64,000 bases of DNA, taken from the NCBI GenBank assembly GCA_947624445.1, contig CANQKF010000004.1, forward strand, positions 42,244-106,243. The letters are read 5' to 3'. Under the pieces are notes generated by a model. The model worked only from the letters and a program-made list of their open reading frames with translations. It was not told where the DNA came from and did no database searches. Positions 8,751 to 17,997 of the stretch are shown piece after piece. Source of the stretch: an uncultured Clostridia bacterium (lineage in GTDB: Bacteria > Bacillota > Clostridia > Christensenellales > Borkfalkiaceae). Numbering within the stretch: position 1 is the stretch's first letter; each line of letters starts with the position of its first letter. Made by a program: the position numbers and the translations under genes.

Positions 8751-9119
8751 TCAGAATTCCAGCCCGGCTTCGCGTGCGCCGTCCGCAACCGCCTGTACGC
8801 GCCCCGTGTAGTTGTAGCCGCCGCGGTCGAACACAACGGTGGCGATCCCCTTCTCCTTGGCGCGCTCGCCGGCGATCTTGCCGACGATCTTTGCGGCTGC
8901 CGTCTTGGTCTTGCCCTCGATCTCGCCCTGCACGCTCTTCTCAAGCGTGGAGCAGGACGCGAGCGTCAGACCGTTGACATCGTCGATGAACTGAACGTAG
9001 ATGTTTTTCGTGCTCTTATAGACGGAGAGACGCGGGCATTCGGGGGTTCCGGAGAGCGTCTTGCGGACGCGCGCATGGCGGCGCTGTCTCACCGCATTCT
9101 TATCGATTCTTGTTATCAT
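8751..9119 (-). CDS. rplR: 50S ribosomal protein L18
   Basis: 5S rRNA-binding protein L18, 122 residues. It is recognised by [20 protein letters not shown] and the C-terminal [20 protein letters not shown]. It lies between rplF and rpsE. Confidence 0.97.
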   Translation of the reverse strand: MITRIDKNAVRQRRHARVRKTLSGTPECPRLSVYKSTKNIYVQFIDDVNGLTLASCSTLEKSVQGEIEGKTKTAAAKIVGKIAGERAKEKGIATVVFDRGGYNYTGRVQAVADGAREAGLEF

Positions 9120-9132
9120 GTTTCACGCTCCT

Positions 9133-9681
9133 TTACTTCTTGCCCTTGCCCGAAGTCTTGCCTTCCTTGTGCTCGACATGCTCGCCCTTGTAGCGGATGC
9201 CGTAGCCGTGGTAGGGCTCGGGGATGCGGATCGCGCGAAGGTCCGCGGCGACCTGGCCGACAAGCACCTTGTCGATCCCGGAGACCGTGATCTCCGTCGC
9301 CGTCGGGCATTCGAGCTTGATGCCCTCGGGGGCGGCGAAATCGACGGGGTGCGAGAAGCCGACGTTCAGCACCAGCTTGGTGCCCTGCATCTGCCCCTTC
9401 CAGCCGACGCCCTTGATCTCGAGGGAGCGCGTAAAGCCCTCCGAAACGCCCTTGACCATATCCGCGATGAGCGCACGGTAGAGCCCGTGGCGCGCATTCG
9501 TCTCTTTTGCCTCGTCGAGCGCGAGCACGTGCACTTCCGCACCCTCGTGCTTGACGTCGATATTGCCCTTGATCTCACGCGTGAGCGTGCCCTTGGGCCC
9601 TTTGACGGTGACGACGCCACCTGCAAAGTCCACAGTGACGCCTGCGGGAACCGCGATCACCTTTTTTCCGATTCTCGACAT
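9133..9681 (-). CDS. rplF: 50S ribosomal protein L6
   Basis: L6, 182 residues, a duplicated fold near the GTPase centre. It starts MSRIGKKVIAVPAGVTVDF and carries the C-terminal PEPYHGYGIRYKGEHVEHKEGKTS signature region. Flanked by rpsH and rplR. Confidence 0.97.
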   Translation of the reverse strand: MSRIGKKVIAVPAGVTVDFAGGVVTVKGPKGTLTREIKGNIDVKHEGAEVHVLALDEAKETNARHGLYRALIADMVKGVSEGFTRSLEIKGVGWKGQMQGTKLVLNVGFSHPVDFAAPEGIKLECPTATEITVSGIDKVLVGQVAADLRAIRIPEPYHGYGIRYKGEHVEHKEGKTSGKGKK

Positions 9682-9691
9682 AATTCCCTCC

Positions 9692-10084
9692 TTAATAGAC
9701 GTAGCACAGCACTTCGCCGCCGACGTTTTGCGCCTTCGCTTTCTTATCCGTCATGATGCCCTTGTTGGTGGAGACGATGGCAATGCCGTATCCGCCGAGC
9801 ACCTTCGGCATGTTCTTGGCGCCGCTATACGCGCGCAGACCGGGTTTGGAAGCCCTCTCGAGCCCGCCGATGACCGACTTGCCGCCCGCATATTTGAGGG
9901 TGACGACGATCTTGGGCTGTTTGCCCTCTTCCTCGACGAATTCCACGCCCGAAACATACCCCTCTTCGAGGAGGATGTTCGCGATCGCTTTCTTCATGTT
10001 GGAAGCGGGGATCTCGACGGTCTCCTTGCGGACCATGAGCGCGTTTCTGATTCTCGTGAGCATATCTGCGATAGGATCTGTCAT
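9692..10084 (-). CDS. rpsH: 30S ribosomal protein S8
   Basis: S8, 130 residues, a 16S rRNA central-domain binder. The start at 10082-10084 ([15 protein letters not shown]) is chosen over an upstream in-frame extension because it matches the family and follows GGAGGCAAG. The C-terminal [20 protein letters not shown] block is typical. Confidence 0.97.
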   Translation of the reverse strand: MTDPIADMLTRIRNALMVRKETVEIPASNMKKAIANILLEEGYVSGVEFVEEEGKQPKIVVTLKYAGGKSVIGGLERASKPGLRAYSGAKNMPKVLGGYGIAIVSTNKGIMTDKKAKAQNVGGEVLCYVY

Positions 10085-10095
10085 CTCTTGCCTCC

Positions 10096-10281
10096 TTACC
10101 AGCTCGCTTTCTTCATGCCGGGGATCATCCCCTTGTAGGCAAGTTCCCGAAGGCAGATACGGCACATGCCGTATTTCCGGAGAACCGCGTGCGGTCTGCC
10201 GCAGATCGAGCAGCGCGTATACGCTCTCGTCGAGAACTTCGGCTTCTTCTGCTGTTTGTTGATCATTGATTTCTTCGCCAT
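10096..10281 (-). CDS. rpsN: 30S ribosomal protein S14, zinc type (type Z)
   Basis: A short S14 of 61 residues with two CxxC pairs (RCSICGR and MCRICLREL) that bind zinc. This is the zinc-dependent short form typical of Gram-positive bacteria, placed between rplE and rpsH. Confidence 0.97.
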   Translation of the reverse strand: MAKKSMINKQQKKPKFSTRAYTRCSICGRPHAVLRKYGMCRICLRELAYKGMIPGMKKASW

Positions 10282-10293
10282 GTCCGTCTCTCC

Positions 10294-10890
10294 TTACTTC
10301 TTAAAGGGCATTCCGAGCGCCTTCAAAAGCTCGCGCGCCTCTTCGTCCGTCTTTGCCGTCGTCACGATGACGACGTCCATGCCGCGGATGTTCTCCACCT
10401 GATCGTAGGTGATCTCGGGGAAGATCAGCTGCTCCTTGAGCCCGAGCGCGTAGTTGCCTCTGCCGTCGAACGCCTTATCCGAGACGCCGCGGAAGTCGCG
10501 GACGCGGGGAAGCGCGATGGAGACGAGCTTGTCGTAGAAGTCGTACATCCTTCTGCCGCGGAGCGTCACCTTGAGACCGATGTTCATGCCCTCCCGGAGC
10601 TTGAAGTTTGCGACCGACTTCGTTGCCTTTCTGTAAATGGGCTTCTGCCCGGTGATGAGCATGAGCTCCTTTTCCACCGTCTGCATCGCCTTTTGGTTGT
10701 CCTTGATGTCGCCAAGGCCCGTGTTGATGACGATCTTCTCGAGCTTGGGGCACTGCATCACGGACGAATAGTTGAATTTCTTCATGAGGTACGGGACGAC
10801 CTCCGTCTCGTACTGCACTCTCACCCTGCTCGGTCCCACGGGAGCGGCGGGCGCGGGCGCTTGATTCTTTGCCTGTTTCTTCTCTGCCAT
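10294..10890 (-). CDS. rplE: 50S ribosomal protein L5 with N-terminal extension
   Basis: 5S rRNA-binding L5. The body starts around [20 protein letters not shown] and includes [16 protein letters not shown] and [21 protein letters not shown]. Two in-frame ATGs lie 6 nt apart; the second (10890) is chosen because GGGAGG is 7 nt upstream of it but only 1 nt from the first. That gives 198 residues, about 18 more than usual, because of an Ala/Pro/Lys-rich N-terminal tail. The neighbouring L24 carries a similar tail at its C-terminus. Confidence 0.96.
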   Translation of the reverse strand: MAEKKQAKNQAPAPAAPVGPSRVRVQYETEVVPYLMKKFNYSSVMQCPKLEKIVINTGLGDIKDNQKAMQTVEKELMLITGQKPIYRKATKSVANFKLREGMNIGLKVTLRGRRMYDFYDKLVSIALPRVRDFRGVSDKAFDGRGNYALGLKEQLIFPEITYDQVENIRGMDVVIVTTAKTDEEARELLKALGMPFKK

Positions 10891-10905
10891 GACCATTCCT
10901 CCCGA

Positions 10906-11325
10906 TTATTCCTGAGCTGGCGCTTCCGCCTTCTGGCTGCGCTTTCTCGTGCGCTTCTTGGGCGCTTCTTCCGCGGGTGCGGCGGGCGCCGCTTTCTTGC
11001 TCTTGCCTGCGTATGCCTTGTCGAGCACCGCGCCGCACTTCTTGCAGACGCGGACATACTTCTTGCCGGCGAGCTGGTGCGCGATGCGCGTGGGCTTGCC
11101 GCATTTCTCGCAGACGAGCATCACGTTGGAGACGTCGATGGGCGCCTCTTCGCGGATGATGCGCGCGGTCTCGTTCGCCTTGCGCGCCTTCCTGTGTTTA
11201 TACACGAAGTTCACGCCCTCGACGATGACCGTATGGTTCTTGGGGCTCGTTTTGAGCACTTTGCCTTTCGCGCCCTTGTATTTGCCCGTGATGACGATCA
11301 CGTTATCGTTTGTCTTGATTTCCAT
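10906..11325 (-). CDS. rplX: 50S ribosomal protein L24 with C-terminal extension
   Basis: L24, an assembly-initiating 23S binder. The KOW motif is visible in DNVIVITGKYKGAKGKVLK, and two CxxC pairs (CEKCGKP and CKKCGAV) indicate a zinc ribbon. At 139 residues it is about 35 longer than usual. The extra C-terminus (about 106-139) is low complexity and rich in Ala, Pro, Lys and Glu. Confidence 0.96.
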   Translation of the reverse strand: MEIKTNDNVIVITGKYKGAKGKVLKTSPKNHTVIVEGVNFVYKHRKARKANETARIIREEAPIDVSNVMLVCEKCGKPTRIAHQLAGKKYVRVCKKCGAVLDKAYAGKSKKAAPAAPAEEAPKKRTRKRSQKAEAPAQE

Positions 11326-11335
11326 GCCGTCCTCC

Positions 11336-11704
11336 TTACAGTACCTCGGGCGCGAGCGAGATGATCCTCATGTAATCCTTCTCTCTGAGTTCTCTCGCGA
11401 TCGGTCCGAAGATACGGGTGCCCTTGGGCTGCTTCTGCGCGTCGATGATGACTGCCGCATTGTCGTCGAACCGGATGTAGGAGCCGTCTGCGCGGCGGAT
11501 GCCCTTGGAGGTGCGCACGATGACCGCTTTCACGACGTCGCCCTTCTTCACGGCGCCGCCGGGGTTTGCCGTCTTGACGCTCGCCACGATGACATCGCCG
11601 ATGTTGCCGCATCTTCTGAAGCTGCCGCCGAGCACGCGGATGCACATGATCTCCTTCGCACCCGAATTATCGGCGACCTTGAGCCTTGTTTGAGGTTGAA
11701 TCAT
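11336..11704 (-). CDS. rplN: 50S ribosomal protein L14
   Basis: L14, 122 residues, at the subunit interface. It starts [20 protein letters not shown] and contains [20 protein letters not shown]. Between rpsQ and rplX as usual. Confidence 0.98.
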   Translation of the reverse strand: MIQPQTRLKVADNSGAKEIMCIRVLGGSFRRCGNIGDVIVASVKTANPGGAVKKGDVVKAVIVRTSKGIRRADGSYIRFDDNAAVIIDAQKQPKGTRIFGPIARELREKDYMRIISLAPEVL

Positions 11705-11722
11705 ATTCTTCTATGCCTCCCC

Positions 11723-11977
11723 TTACTTCGCCTTCTCGATGATCTCGGCGACCCGCCAGTTCTTATCCTTGGAGAGCTTTCTCGTCTCCGCGATGAGGAC
11801 TTTGTCGCCTACGCCGCACTCGTTGTTCTCGTCGTGTGCCTTGAACTTCTTCGTGCGGGTGATCGTCTTTTTGTAGACGGGGTGCTTGCGCTTGTCGGTG
11901 ACTGCGACGACGACCGTCTTATCCATCTTATCGGAGACTACCACTCCGACTCTCTCTTTTCTCAAATTTCTTTCCAT
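11723..11977 (-). CDS. rpsQ: 30S ribosomal protein S17
   Basis: S17, 84 residues, an OB-fold 16S binder. It starts [20 protein letters not shown] and ends [15 protein letters not shown]. It lies 11 nt after rpmC. Confidence 0.97.
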   Translation of the reverse strand: MERNLRKERVGVVVSDKMDKTVVVAVTDKRKHPVYKKTITRTKKFKAHDENNECGVGDKVLIAETRKLSKDKNWRVAEIIEKAK

Positions 11978-11988
11978 GTTGCGCCTCC

Positions 11989-12180
11989 TTACTTCGCCTT
12001 GCGCGCGCGGATCTCGGTGTTGACTCGCGCGATCTCGCGCTTGCAGGTGCGGATGGAGAGCGGGTTTTCGAGCTGGCCGCTCGCATGGCGGAAGCGGAGA
12101 TTGAAGAGCTCGCTCTTGAGATCCTTGAGCTTCTTATCGAGCTCAACGTCGGTCATGTTGTGGAATTCGTTCTCTTTCAT
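11989..12180 (-). CDS. rpmC: 50S ribosomal protein L29
   Basis: L29, 63 residues, a two-helix protein at the exit tunnel. It is recognised by [21 protein letters not shown]. Its start overlaps the rplP stop by 4 nt. Confidence 0.97.
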   Translation of the reverse strand: MKENEFHNMTDVELDKKLKDLKSELFNLRFRHASGQLENPLSIRTCKREIARVNTEIRARKAK

Positions 12181-12620
12181 TTCACTTCACCGCCTTCCGT
12201 AGTTTCGGCGGGCTCCTCCGCCTTCACGAACTTGCACTTCACGGGGAGCTTGTGCGCCGCGAGACGCATGGCCTCGCGCGCCACGTCCTCGGGCACGCCC
12301 GCCATCTCGAACAGGACCCTGCCCGGCTTCACGACCGCGACCCAGAACTCGACCGCGCCCTTGCCCGAACCCATACGGGCTTCGGCGGGGTGACGCGTGA
12401 TGGGCTTGTGGGGGAAGATGTCGATCCATACCTGCCCGCCGCGCTTGATGAAACGGGTCATCGCGATACGGGCGGCTTCGATCTGGTTGGACTTGATCCA
12501 GCCCGCTTCCTCCGCCACGAGCCCGTATTCGCCGTACGCGACCTTGTTGCCTTTATGCGCCGCACCTTTCAGGCTTCCGCGGTGCTGCTTTCTGCGCTTG
12601 ACTCTCTTCGGAATTAACAT
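12177..12620 (-). CDS. rplP: 50S ribosomal protein L16
   Basis: L16, 147 residues, contacts A-site tRNA. It starts [19 protein letters not shown] at 12618-12620, overlapping the rpsC stop by one base (TAATG). The body contains [20 protein letters not shown]. The slightly acidic C-terminal tail ([13 protein letters not shown]) is longer than usual. Confidence 0.97.
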   Translation of the reverse strand: MLIPKRVKRRKQHRGSLKGAAHKGNKVAYGEYGLVAEEAGWIKSNQIEAARIAMTRFIKRGGQVWIDIFPHKPITRHPAEARMGSGKGAVEFWVAVVKPGRVLFEMAGVPEDVAREAMRLAAHKLPVKCKFVKAEEPAETTEGGEVK

Positions 12621-13279
12621 TATCTGCCTCCTTCGGGCTTCTTCGCCGCCTTGAGGACATCGCCCTTGTAGATCCAGCACTTCACGCCGATCATGCCGAA
12701 CGTCGTGTGTGCTTCGGCAAAGCCGTAGTCGATATCGGCGCGGAGCGTCTGCAACGGGATGGAACCCTCGCTGTAATGCTCGGTGCCCGCGATCTCACGG
12801 CCGTCGAGACGGCCCGAGACCTGCATCTTCACGCCCTTCACGCCCGCACGCATCGTCTTGCCGATCGCCTGCTTCATCGCGCGGCGGAAAGAAGTGCGCT
12901 TCTCGAGCTGCGCCGCAACGCTCTCCGCGACGAGCTGCGCGTCCGCCTCCACCTTGCGGATCTCGGTGACGTTGATGGCGATCTGCTTGCCCTTGGTGAG
13001 CTTCGCAAGTTCCTTCTTGATGACCTCGATCTCCGCGCCGGCCTTCCCGATCAGCACGCCGGGACGCCCCGTCTGGATGGTGACGACGATCTTGCCCGCC
13101 GCCCGCTCGATAAGGATGCGGGAGACCGCGGCGGCATAGTACTTCTTCTTCAAATAGGTGCGGATGACGTGATCCTCTTTCAGATACGCCGCAAAATCCT
13201 TCTTATCGGCATACCACTGGGTATCCCAACCCTTATTGATCCCGACTCTGAGTCCATGAGGATTGACTTTCTGTCCCAT
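12620..13279 (-). CDS. rpsC: 30S ribosomal protein S3
   Basis: S3, 219 residues, lines the mRNA entry channel. It starts [20 protein letters not shown]. The KH domain ([20 protein letters not shown]) and the C-terminal [18 protein letters not shown] block are clear. It overlaps both neighbours by one base. Confidence 0.98.
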   Translation of the reverse strand: MGQKVNPHGLRVGINKGWDTQWYADKKDFAAYLKEDHVIRTYLKKKYYAAAVSRILIERAAGKIVVTIQTGRPGVLIGKAGAEIEVIKKELAKLTKGKQIAINVTEIRKVEADAQLVAESVAAQLEKRTSFRRAMKQAIGKTMRAGVKGVKMQVSGRLDGREIAGTEHYSEGSIPLQTLRADIDYGFAEAHTTFGMIGVKCWIYKGDVLKAAKKPEGGR

Positions 13280-13680
13280 TAGATTTCTCCCTCCGCTTTT
13301 TTTACGTCAAGGATGACGGTGATGTGGCTCGTTCTCTTGAGGATCGCGTGCCCTCTGCCCTTGGAGACGGGCTGCATCCGCTTGAGGCTCGTGCCGCCGT
13401 CCGCATAGCAGGCCGCGACGTAGAGATCATCCCGCGACATATCCCTGTTGTGCTCCGCGTTCGCGACCGCGCTCATCAGCACCTTCTTGGTGGGCGCCGC
13501 GCCGCCGTTGGGCAGATTCTCGAGGATCGCCTGCGCTTCGGCGACGGACTTGCCGCGGATGAGGTCGAGCACCGTCCGCACCTTGTAGGGGGAGATCCGG
13601 ATATACTTTGCGACCGCGCGCGGACGCGTATCTTTGTTCGCATGGATCCGCTCGGTCTTTTTCTTCATATTACTTGCCAT
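13279..13680 (-). CDS. rplV: 50S ribosomal protein L22
   Basis: L22, 133 residues, lines the exit tunnel. It contains [21 protein letters not shown] and the C-terminal [20 protein letters not shown] hairpin region. Flanked by rpsS and rpsC. Confidence 0.97.
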   Translation of the reverse strand: MASNMKKKTERIHANKDTRPRAVAKYIRISPYKVRTVLDLIRGKSVAEAQAILENLPNGGAAPTKKVLMSAVANAEHNRDMSRDDLYVAACYADGGTSLKRMQPVSKGRGHAILKRTSHITVILDVKKAEGEI

Positions 13681-13691
13681 CTTCTCTCTCC

Positions 13692-13970
13692 TTACTTGCC
13701 GGGCGTCGTCGACTTCGCCGTGTGGCCTCTGAACGTTCTCGTGGGCGCGAACTCACCGAGCTTGCAGCCCACCATATCTTCGGTGATATAGACGGGAACG
13801 TGCTTCCTTCCGTCGTAGACGGCAATCGTGTGCCCGACCATCTGAGGGAAGATCGTCGATGCTCTCGACCACGTCTTGAGCACCCGCTTTTCGTTGGACT
13901 CGTTCATCGCCTCGATCCTCGCAAGCAGCTTGGCTTCGACGTAGGGTCCCTTCTTGATACTTCTCGACAT
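13692..13970 (-). CDS. rpsS: 30S ribosomal protein S19
   Basis: S19, 92 residues, in the small-subunit head. It starts [20 protein letters not shown] and contains [20 protein letters not shown]. Between rplB and rplV. Confidence 0.98.
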   Translation of the reverse strand: MSRSIKKGPYVEAKLLARIEAMNESNEKRVLKTWSRASTIFPQMVGHTIAVYDGRKHVPVYITEDMVGCKLGEFAPTRTFRGHTAKSTTPGK

Positions 13971-13984
13971 CTGAAATTCCCTCC

Positions 13985-14812
13985 TTAATTGATCCGCTTG
14001 AGAATGAACTTGCTCGTCGGATTCTTCTTCTTTCTCGTCTTATAGCCGAGTGCGGGCTTGCCCCAAGGCGTCTCGGGACCCGCATGCCCGACGGGGCTCT
14101 TGCCCTCGCCGCCGCCGTGCGGGTGATCGTTCGGGTTCATGACCGAACCGCGCACCGTGGGACGGATGCCGAGGTGGCGCGTCTTGCCCGCCTTGCCGAT
14201 GCGGATGATCTCATGCTCGACGTTGCCGACCTGGCCGATCGTCGCGCGGCAACCGATGGGGATGAGGCGCATCTCGCCCGAAGGCATGCGGATCGTCGCA
14301 TATTTTCCTTCGCGCGCCATGATCTGCGCGGAGATGCCCGCCGCCCTTGCGATCTGGCCGCCGCGGCCGGGCTTCATCTCGATGTTGTGCACCATCGTGC
14401 CGACCGGGATCTCCGAGAGCGGAAGGCAGTTGCCGACCTTGATGTCCGCGCCCGTGCCGCTCATCACCTTGTCGCCGACGTTGAGGCCGACGGGCGCCAG
14501 AATGTAGCGCTTTTCGCCGTCCGCATAGGCGAGCAGGGCGATGTTCGCGCTGCGGTTGGGGTCGTATTGGATGGACTTGACCGTCGCGACGACGCCGTCT
14601 TTATTGCGCTTGAAATCGATGATGCGGTATTTGCGCTTATTGCCGCCGCCGATGTGGCGGACGGTGATCCTGCCCGCGCTGTTTCTCCCGCCGGACTTTC
14701 TCTGGTCCTCAAGGAGCGATCTTTCGGGCTTCGCCCGCGAGATCTCGCCGTATTCGGGAACCGTCATGAGACGGCGCGCGGCAGATGTGGGTTTGTATCT
14801 CTTGACTGCCAT
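13985..14812 (-). CDS. rplB: 50S ribosomal protein L2
   Basis: L2, 275 residues, required for subunit association and peptidyl transfer. It carries the C-terminal [19 protein letters not shown] stretch with the conserved histidine, and an N-terminal [18 protein letters not shown]. Standard position after rplW. Confidence 0.98.
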   Translation of the reverse strand: MAVKRYKPTSAARRLMTVPEYGEISRAKPERSLLEDQRKSGGRNSAGRITVRHIGGGNKRKYRIIDFKRNKDGVVATVKSIQYDPNRSANIALLAYADGEKRYILAPVGLNVGDKVMSGTGADIKVGNCLPLSEIPVGTMVHNIEMKPGRGGQIARAAGISAQIMAREGKYATIRMPSGEMRLIPIGCRATIGQVGNVEHEIIRIGKAGKTRHLGIRPTVRGSVMNPNDHPHGGGEGKSPVGHAGPETPWGKPALGYKTRKKKNPTSKFILKRIN

Positions 14813-14828
14813 ATTTCTTGCCCTCCGC

Positions 14829-15155
14829 TTAACTCAACGAATCGAAGAATTCGATGGGCTTCGATTCTTTCTTCAACTGGATGACCGCCTTCTTCGCGGT
14901 CGGCGTGTAGCCCTCGTGCCTGCCCATTCTCTTGAGCTTGCCGCGGCGGGTGATCGTGTTGACGCTCTGGACCTTGACGCCGAACATCTGCTCGACGGCG
15001 ATCTTGATCTGCGTCTTATTCGCCGTTTTCAGAACGAGGAAGGTGTACTTCTTGCCGTAGCTCGTGCGGTCGCTCTTTTCCGACTCGTCGGCCTGCAGAC
15101 CGTCCGTCGCCTTTTCCGTGAGGACGGGTTTCAAAATGATGTCTTCGGGTGCCAT
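14829..15155 (-). CDS. rplW: 50S ribosomal protein L23
   Basis: L23, 108 residues, docking site for trigger factor and SRP at the exit tunnel. It contains [14 protein letters not shown] and [21 protein letters not shown] short insertion at residues 18-30 ([16 protein letters not shown]) lengthens it. Its start overlaps the rplD stop by one base. Confidence 0.96.
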   Translation of the reverse strand: MAPEDIILKPVLTEKATDGLQADESEKSDRTSYGKKYTFLVLKTANKTQIKIAVEQMFGVKVQSVNTITRRGKLKRMGRHEGYTPTAKKAVIQLKKESKPIEFFDSLS

Positions 15156-15778
15156 TAGCAGTAGACCTCCTCGAGTTTCTTGACGGAGCCCTTCGTGAGC
15201 ACCACAACGGCGTTCGCGACGACCTCGTAGGTGTTGATCTCCGCGACGGAGATCGTCTTGAGCGTGGGAAGGTTGCGCGCGGCAAGGATGACGTCCTCAT
15301 TCGCTTCGTCCATGACGACGACGGTGTTCTTCGCGAAGTTGAACGCGCTGCGGAACGCCTCCATCTCTTTCGTCTTGGGCGCCGAGACCTTGAGCTCGTC
15401 CACGACGATGAGCTCGCCGTCCGTCAGCTTCTTGGAGAGCGCCGAGAAGAGCGCGCCCCGCTTGGCGGCGGTGTTCATCTTCTTCGTGAAATCGCGGCTC
15501 TTGGGCGCGAACACGACGCCGCCCTTGATCCACTGCGGCGCGCGGGTCGATCCCTGGCGCGCACGGCCTGTGCCCTTCTGCCTCCACGGCTTCACGCCGC
15601 CTCCGCGCACTTCCGTCCGCGTGAGCGTGGACTTGGTGCCCTGTCTCTGGTTGGAAAGATAGGTGACGACCGCCTGATGGATGAGGGGCTCGTTGTATTC
15701 GACGGCGAAGATCCCATCGGGGAGATCGATCGTCCCCACCTCTTGCTTCTTCATATCATAAACTTTGACATTCGCCAT
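15155..15778 (-). CDS. rplD: 50S ribosomal protein L4
   Basis: L4, 207 residues, with an extended loop (REVRGGGVKPWRQKGTGRARQ-type block) reaching the exit-tunnel constriction. In E. coli L4 also represses the S10 operon; whether that occurs here is unknown. Located 12 nt after rplC. Confidence 0.97.
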   Translation of the reverse strand: MANVKVYDMKKQEVGTIDLPDGIFAVEYNEPLIHQAVVTYLSNQRQGTKSTLTRTEVRGGGVKPWRQKGTGRARQGSTRAPQWIKGGVVFAPKSRDFTKKMNTAAKRGALFSALSKKLTDGELIVVDELKVSAPKTKEMEAFRSAFNFAKNTVVVMDEANEDVILAARNLPTLKTISVAEINTYEVVANAVVVLTKGSVKKLEEVYC

Positions 15779-15790
15779 AATCTTTGCTCC

Positions 15791-16456
15791 TTATTGCTTC
15801 ACGCTCGATTTCAACGTGACCACGCTGCCCTTGGGCCCGGGGATCGCGCCCTTGACGAGGATCGCGTTCCTTGCGACGTCCACGCGGACGACCTCGAGGT
15901 TCTGGACGGTGACGTTCTCGACGCCGTATTGCCCGGCGAGGTGCTTGTGCTTGAACACGCGCGAGGGATCGCTGATCGAGCCCATGGAGCCGGGCTCCCT
16001 GTGGACGGGGCCGACGCCGTGCGTCTCTTTCAGGCGGTGCTGGTTCCATCTCTTGATGACGCCCGTGAATCCGTGCCCCTTGCTCACGCCCGAGACGTCG
16101 ACCCGCTCGCCTGCGGCGAACACGTCTGCCTTGAGCTCGTCGCCGACCTTGTAGCCTTCGACACCGCGGACCTCTTTGAGGACCTTGCAGGGCTGCACGC
16201 CCGCCTTGCGGAACTGGCCGTAGTCGGGGCGGGAGATGCCGTAGTTGAGATACTCGTGCTTCTCATCCTGCTTCTTGCCCTTGGACGCGATGTAGCCGAA
16301 GCCGAGTTTGAGCGCCGCGTAACCGTCGGTCTCCTCCGTCTTGACCTGCACCACGGGGCAAGGACCCGCTTCGAGCACGGTGACGGGAATGACCCTGCCG
16401 TCCTCGGCGAAGATCTGCGTCATGCCGATCTTTTTCGCGATGATTGCTTTACTCAT
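15791..16456 (-). CDS. rplC: 50S ribosomal protein L3
   Basis: L3, 221 residues, near the peptidyl-transferase centre. It starts [20 protein letters not shown] and contains [19 protein letters not shown]. It should directly follow rpsJ, but here about 980 nt containing an orphan gene and repeats separate the two. A TAGGAGTGAAC ribosome binding site precedes the ATG. Confidence 0.97.
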   Translation of the reverse strand: MSKAIIAKKIGMTQIFAEDGRVIPVTVLEAGPCPVVQVKTEETDGYAALKLGFGYIASKGKKQDEKHEYLNYGISRPDYGQFRKAGVQPCKVLKEVRGVEGYKVGDELKADVFAAGERVDVSGVSKGHGFTGVIKRWNQHRLKETHGVGPVHREPGSMGSISDPSRVFKHKHLAGQYGVENVTVQNLEVVRVDVARNAILVKGAIPGPKGSVVTLKSSVKQ

Positions 16457-16528
16457 GGATAAAGTTCACTCCTATAAATTTATTTGCGAATACCGCCCTA
16501 CGGCAGTATTTCAACAGTGAGGTTGCTT

Positions 16529-16704
16529 GTTCACGAAATTTTTCTTGCCGAAAAATTTCCGTGAGCGGACTGCTCTTGCGTCTCCATTCGCGCTTCGCCG
16601 CACAAACTTGCTCGTTTCATCGGACAATAAGCGTGCGGTGGCTTGGCAAATTGGGCCGCGCACGGCGGAAGTCAATTCCGCCTAACGCACATTATTTGGA
16701 TCAT
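16529..16704 (+). repeat. Structured intergenic repeat, family A, copy 2
   Basis: About 160 nt matching copy 1 (6038-6202) block by block: GTTCACGAAATTTTTC hairpin 1 with CCGTGAGCGGA, then GCCGCACAAAC, TTTCATCGGACAA, TTGGGCCGCGCACG and hairpin 2 (16664-16682, GGCGGAA/TTCCGCC). The hairpin arms differ from copy 1 but both sides change together. Relative to the ribosomal operon it is inverted compared with copy 1. Bases 16457-16528 hold the rplC ribosome binding site and a small AATAC/GTATT hairpin. Confidence 0.8.
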
Positions 16705-16803
16705 GTTCACGAAATTTTTCTTGCCGAAAAATTTCCGTGAGCGGACTGCTCTTGCGTTTCCATTCGCGCTCCGCCGCACAAACTTGCGCGTTTCATCGGA
16801 CAT
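16705..16803 (+). repeat. Structured intergenic repeat, family A, truncated copy 3
   Basis: Starts exactly 176 nt after copy 2 and is nearly identical to it for about 98 nt, through hairpin 1, GCCGCACAAAC and TTTCATCGGACA. It then stops abruptly at the stop codon of the orphan gene at 16803, so hairpin 2 is missing. The high identity to copy 2 suggests a recent tandem duplication. Confidence 0.8.
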
Positions 16804-17330
16804 CAGGCGCAATGAAGTTCCTTCGGATTCTTAATGACAAGTTTCACCGTCGGGAAGCAATACGCATCTTCCAGAGCATGCGCTAAAATATAATCGTAGA
16901 TATCCGTTAAGAACGTCTCCGAGTTGCTCTTCAACTCTTCAAAATCGGATACGCGATCGACCGACCCATCATCGGACACAAATAATTCGACGAGCCGAAC
17001 ATCATAACGAAACACGATTTTTAGCATTTCCTTCAAGAAGCCGTATTTTTTCATGAACTTTTGCTTCGCACGATCGCTTCCCCAGTCGTATGCCAAATCG
17101 GTCGTATTGAGAAACTCGCAGTTTTTGTAGAGAAAGCTATCCGACATCAAGAAGAAATTTTTCATCCCGCCATCCCGAATGATCTCTTCGCCATAATCGT
17201 AAGAGTTGAAGAAAATCGCAATATCGTTGTCCAATGCAAACTGAATCAGCTCTTTCGCTAAGCGATTATAATTATCGAATTCACCGATGAGGTTGCTTTC
17301 TTTCAGATTTACGATACAAATCGCGCTCAT
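16803..17330 (-). CDS. Orphan hypothetical protein inserted in the S10 operon
   Basis: A 175-residue acidic, cytoplasmic-looking protein (starts MSAICIVNLKESNLIGEFDN) that I do not recognise. It has no signal peptide or membrane segment. It has a good AAGGAG ribosome binding site six bases before the ATG and lies between rpsJ and rplC in the same orientation, so it should be read from the S10 promoter. Its base composition is visibly more AT-rich than all neighbours, pointing to horizontal acquisition. The pattern VRLVELFVSDDGSVDRVSDFEEL with a C-terminal YCFPTVKLVIK recalls small immunity proteins of polymorphic toxin systems, but this is a weak impression. Confidence 0.75.
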   Translation of the reverse strand: MSAICIVNLKESNLIGEFDNYNRLAKELIQFALDNDIAIFFNSYDYGEEIIRDGGMKNFFLMSDSFLYKNCEFLNTTDLAYDWGSDRAKQKFMKKYGFLKEMLKIVFRYDVRLVELFVSDDGSVDRVSDFEELKSNSETFLTDIYDYILAHALEDAYCFPTVKLVIKNPKELHCA

Positions 17331-17440
17331 AGCGATCTCCTTGAAATGGCAATGCGAAGTTGATCGCTGTTTCCCATACGCCGTTTATGATATTTCACAC
17401 AGAACGCAGGGGAGCTTCTCTCCGGAAGAGATCCGTGGAA

Positions 17441-17740
17441 TTACAGCTTTACTTTGATATCTACGCCGGCGGGAAGGTGGATGCTGTCGAGCAGCTTCGC
17501 GTTGGGCGAATAGATGTCGATGATGCGCTTGTAGGTGCGCATTTCGAACTGCTCGCGCGAATCCTTATCTTTATGGGGGCTGCGGAGGATGGTGACGATC
17601 TCACGCTCCGTGGGAAGCGGGATGGGCCCGGAGATCTTCGCTCCGCCGCTCTTCATCGTCTCGACGATCCTGTTCGCCGCTTCGTCGACGAGAACATGGT
17701 CGTATGCGGATAATTTGATGCGAATACGCTGGCTTGCCAT
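17441..17740 (-). CDS. rpsJ: 30S ribosomal protein S10
   Basis: S10, 99 residues, first gene of the S10 operon; it is also the transcription factor NusE. It is recognised by [20 protein letters not shown] and [15 protein letters not shown], and ends [11 protein letters not shown]. It is about 3 residues shorter than usual before the C-terminal strand. The start at 17738-17740 is chosen over an upstream extension by its ribosome binding site (AGGAGTAAC). The next gene is the orphan at 17330 and not rplC. Confidence 0.97.
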   Translation of the reverse strand: MASQRIRIKLSAYDHVLVDEAANRIVETMKSGGAKISGPIPLPTEREIVTILRSPHKDKDSREQFEMRTYKRIIDIYSPNAKLLDSIHLPAGVDIKVKL

Positions 17741-17813
17741 AATTTTGTTACTCCTTTTTTTCCGAACTGTTTTGTCCGTGTCAACGCACCCGTGCGTGCC
17801 GAGGTCGTTTCCG

Positions 17814-17854
17814 AAAAAAACACGCGCTTTGCGGTGTTTTCGCAAAAGCCTCGG
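17814..17854 (-). promoter_or_regulatory. Terminator-like hairpin in the rpsJ leader (possible attenuator)
   Basis: On the minus strand AAAACACCGC-AAA-GCGCGTGTTTTTTT forms a stem followed by a U-run, 75-100 nt upstream of rpsJ. A longer-range pairing of CCGAGG (17849-17854) with CCTCGG (17799-17804) encloses it. This arrangement resembles S10-operon leader attenuation, in which L4 acts in enterobacteria. The structure here is not a match to any leader family I know. Confidence 0.45.
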
Positions 17855-17997
17855 TCCGTCGCAGGAATCAAGTCCCACACTTGTCAGCGGAAATTACCTG
17901 CCGAGGGGCTTTTCACCTCGATTTTTCAGCAACTTCCCGCCTCAACCCTACACGCATTCGGCATGGCACCGAAATGCCGCAATGACACAGCCTATTG

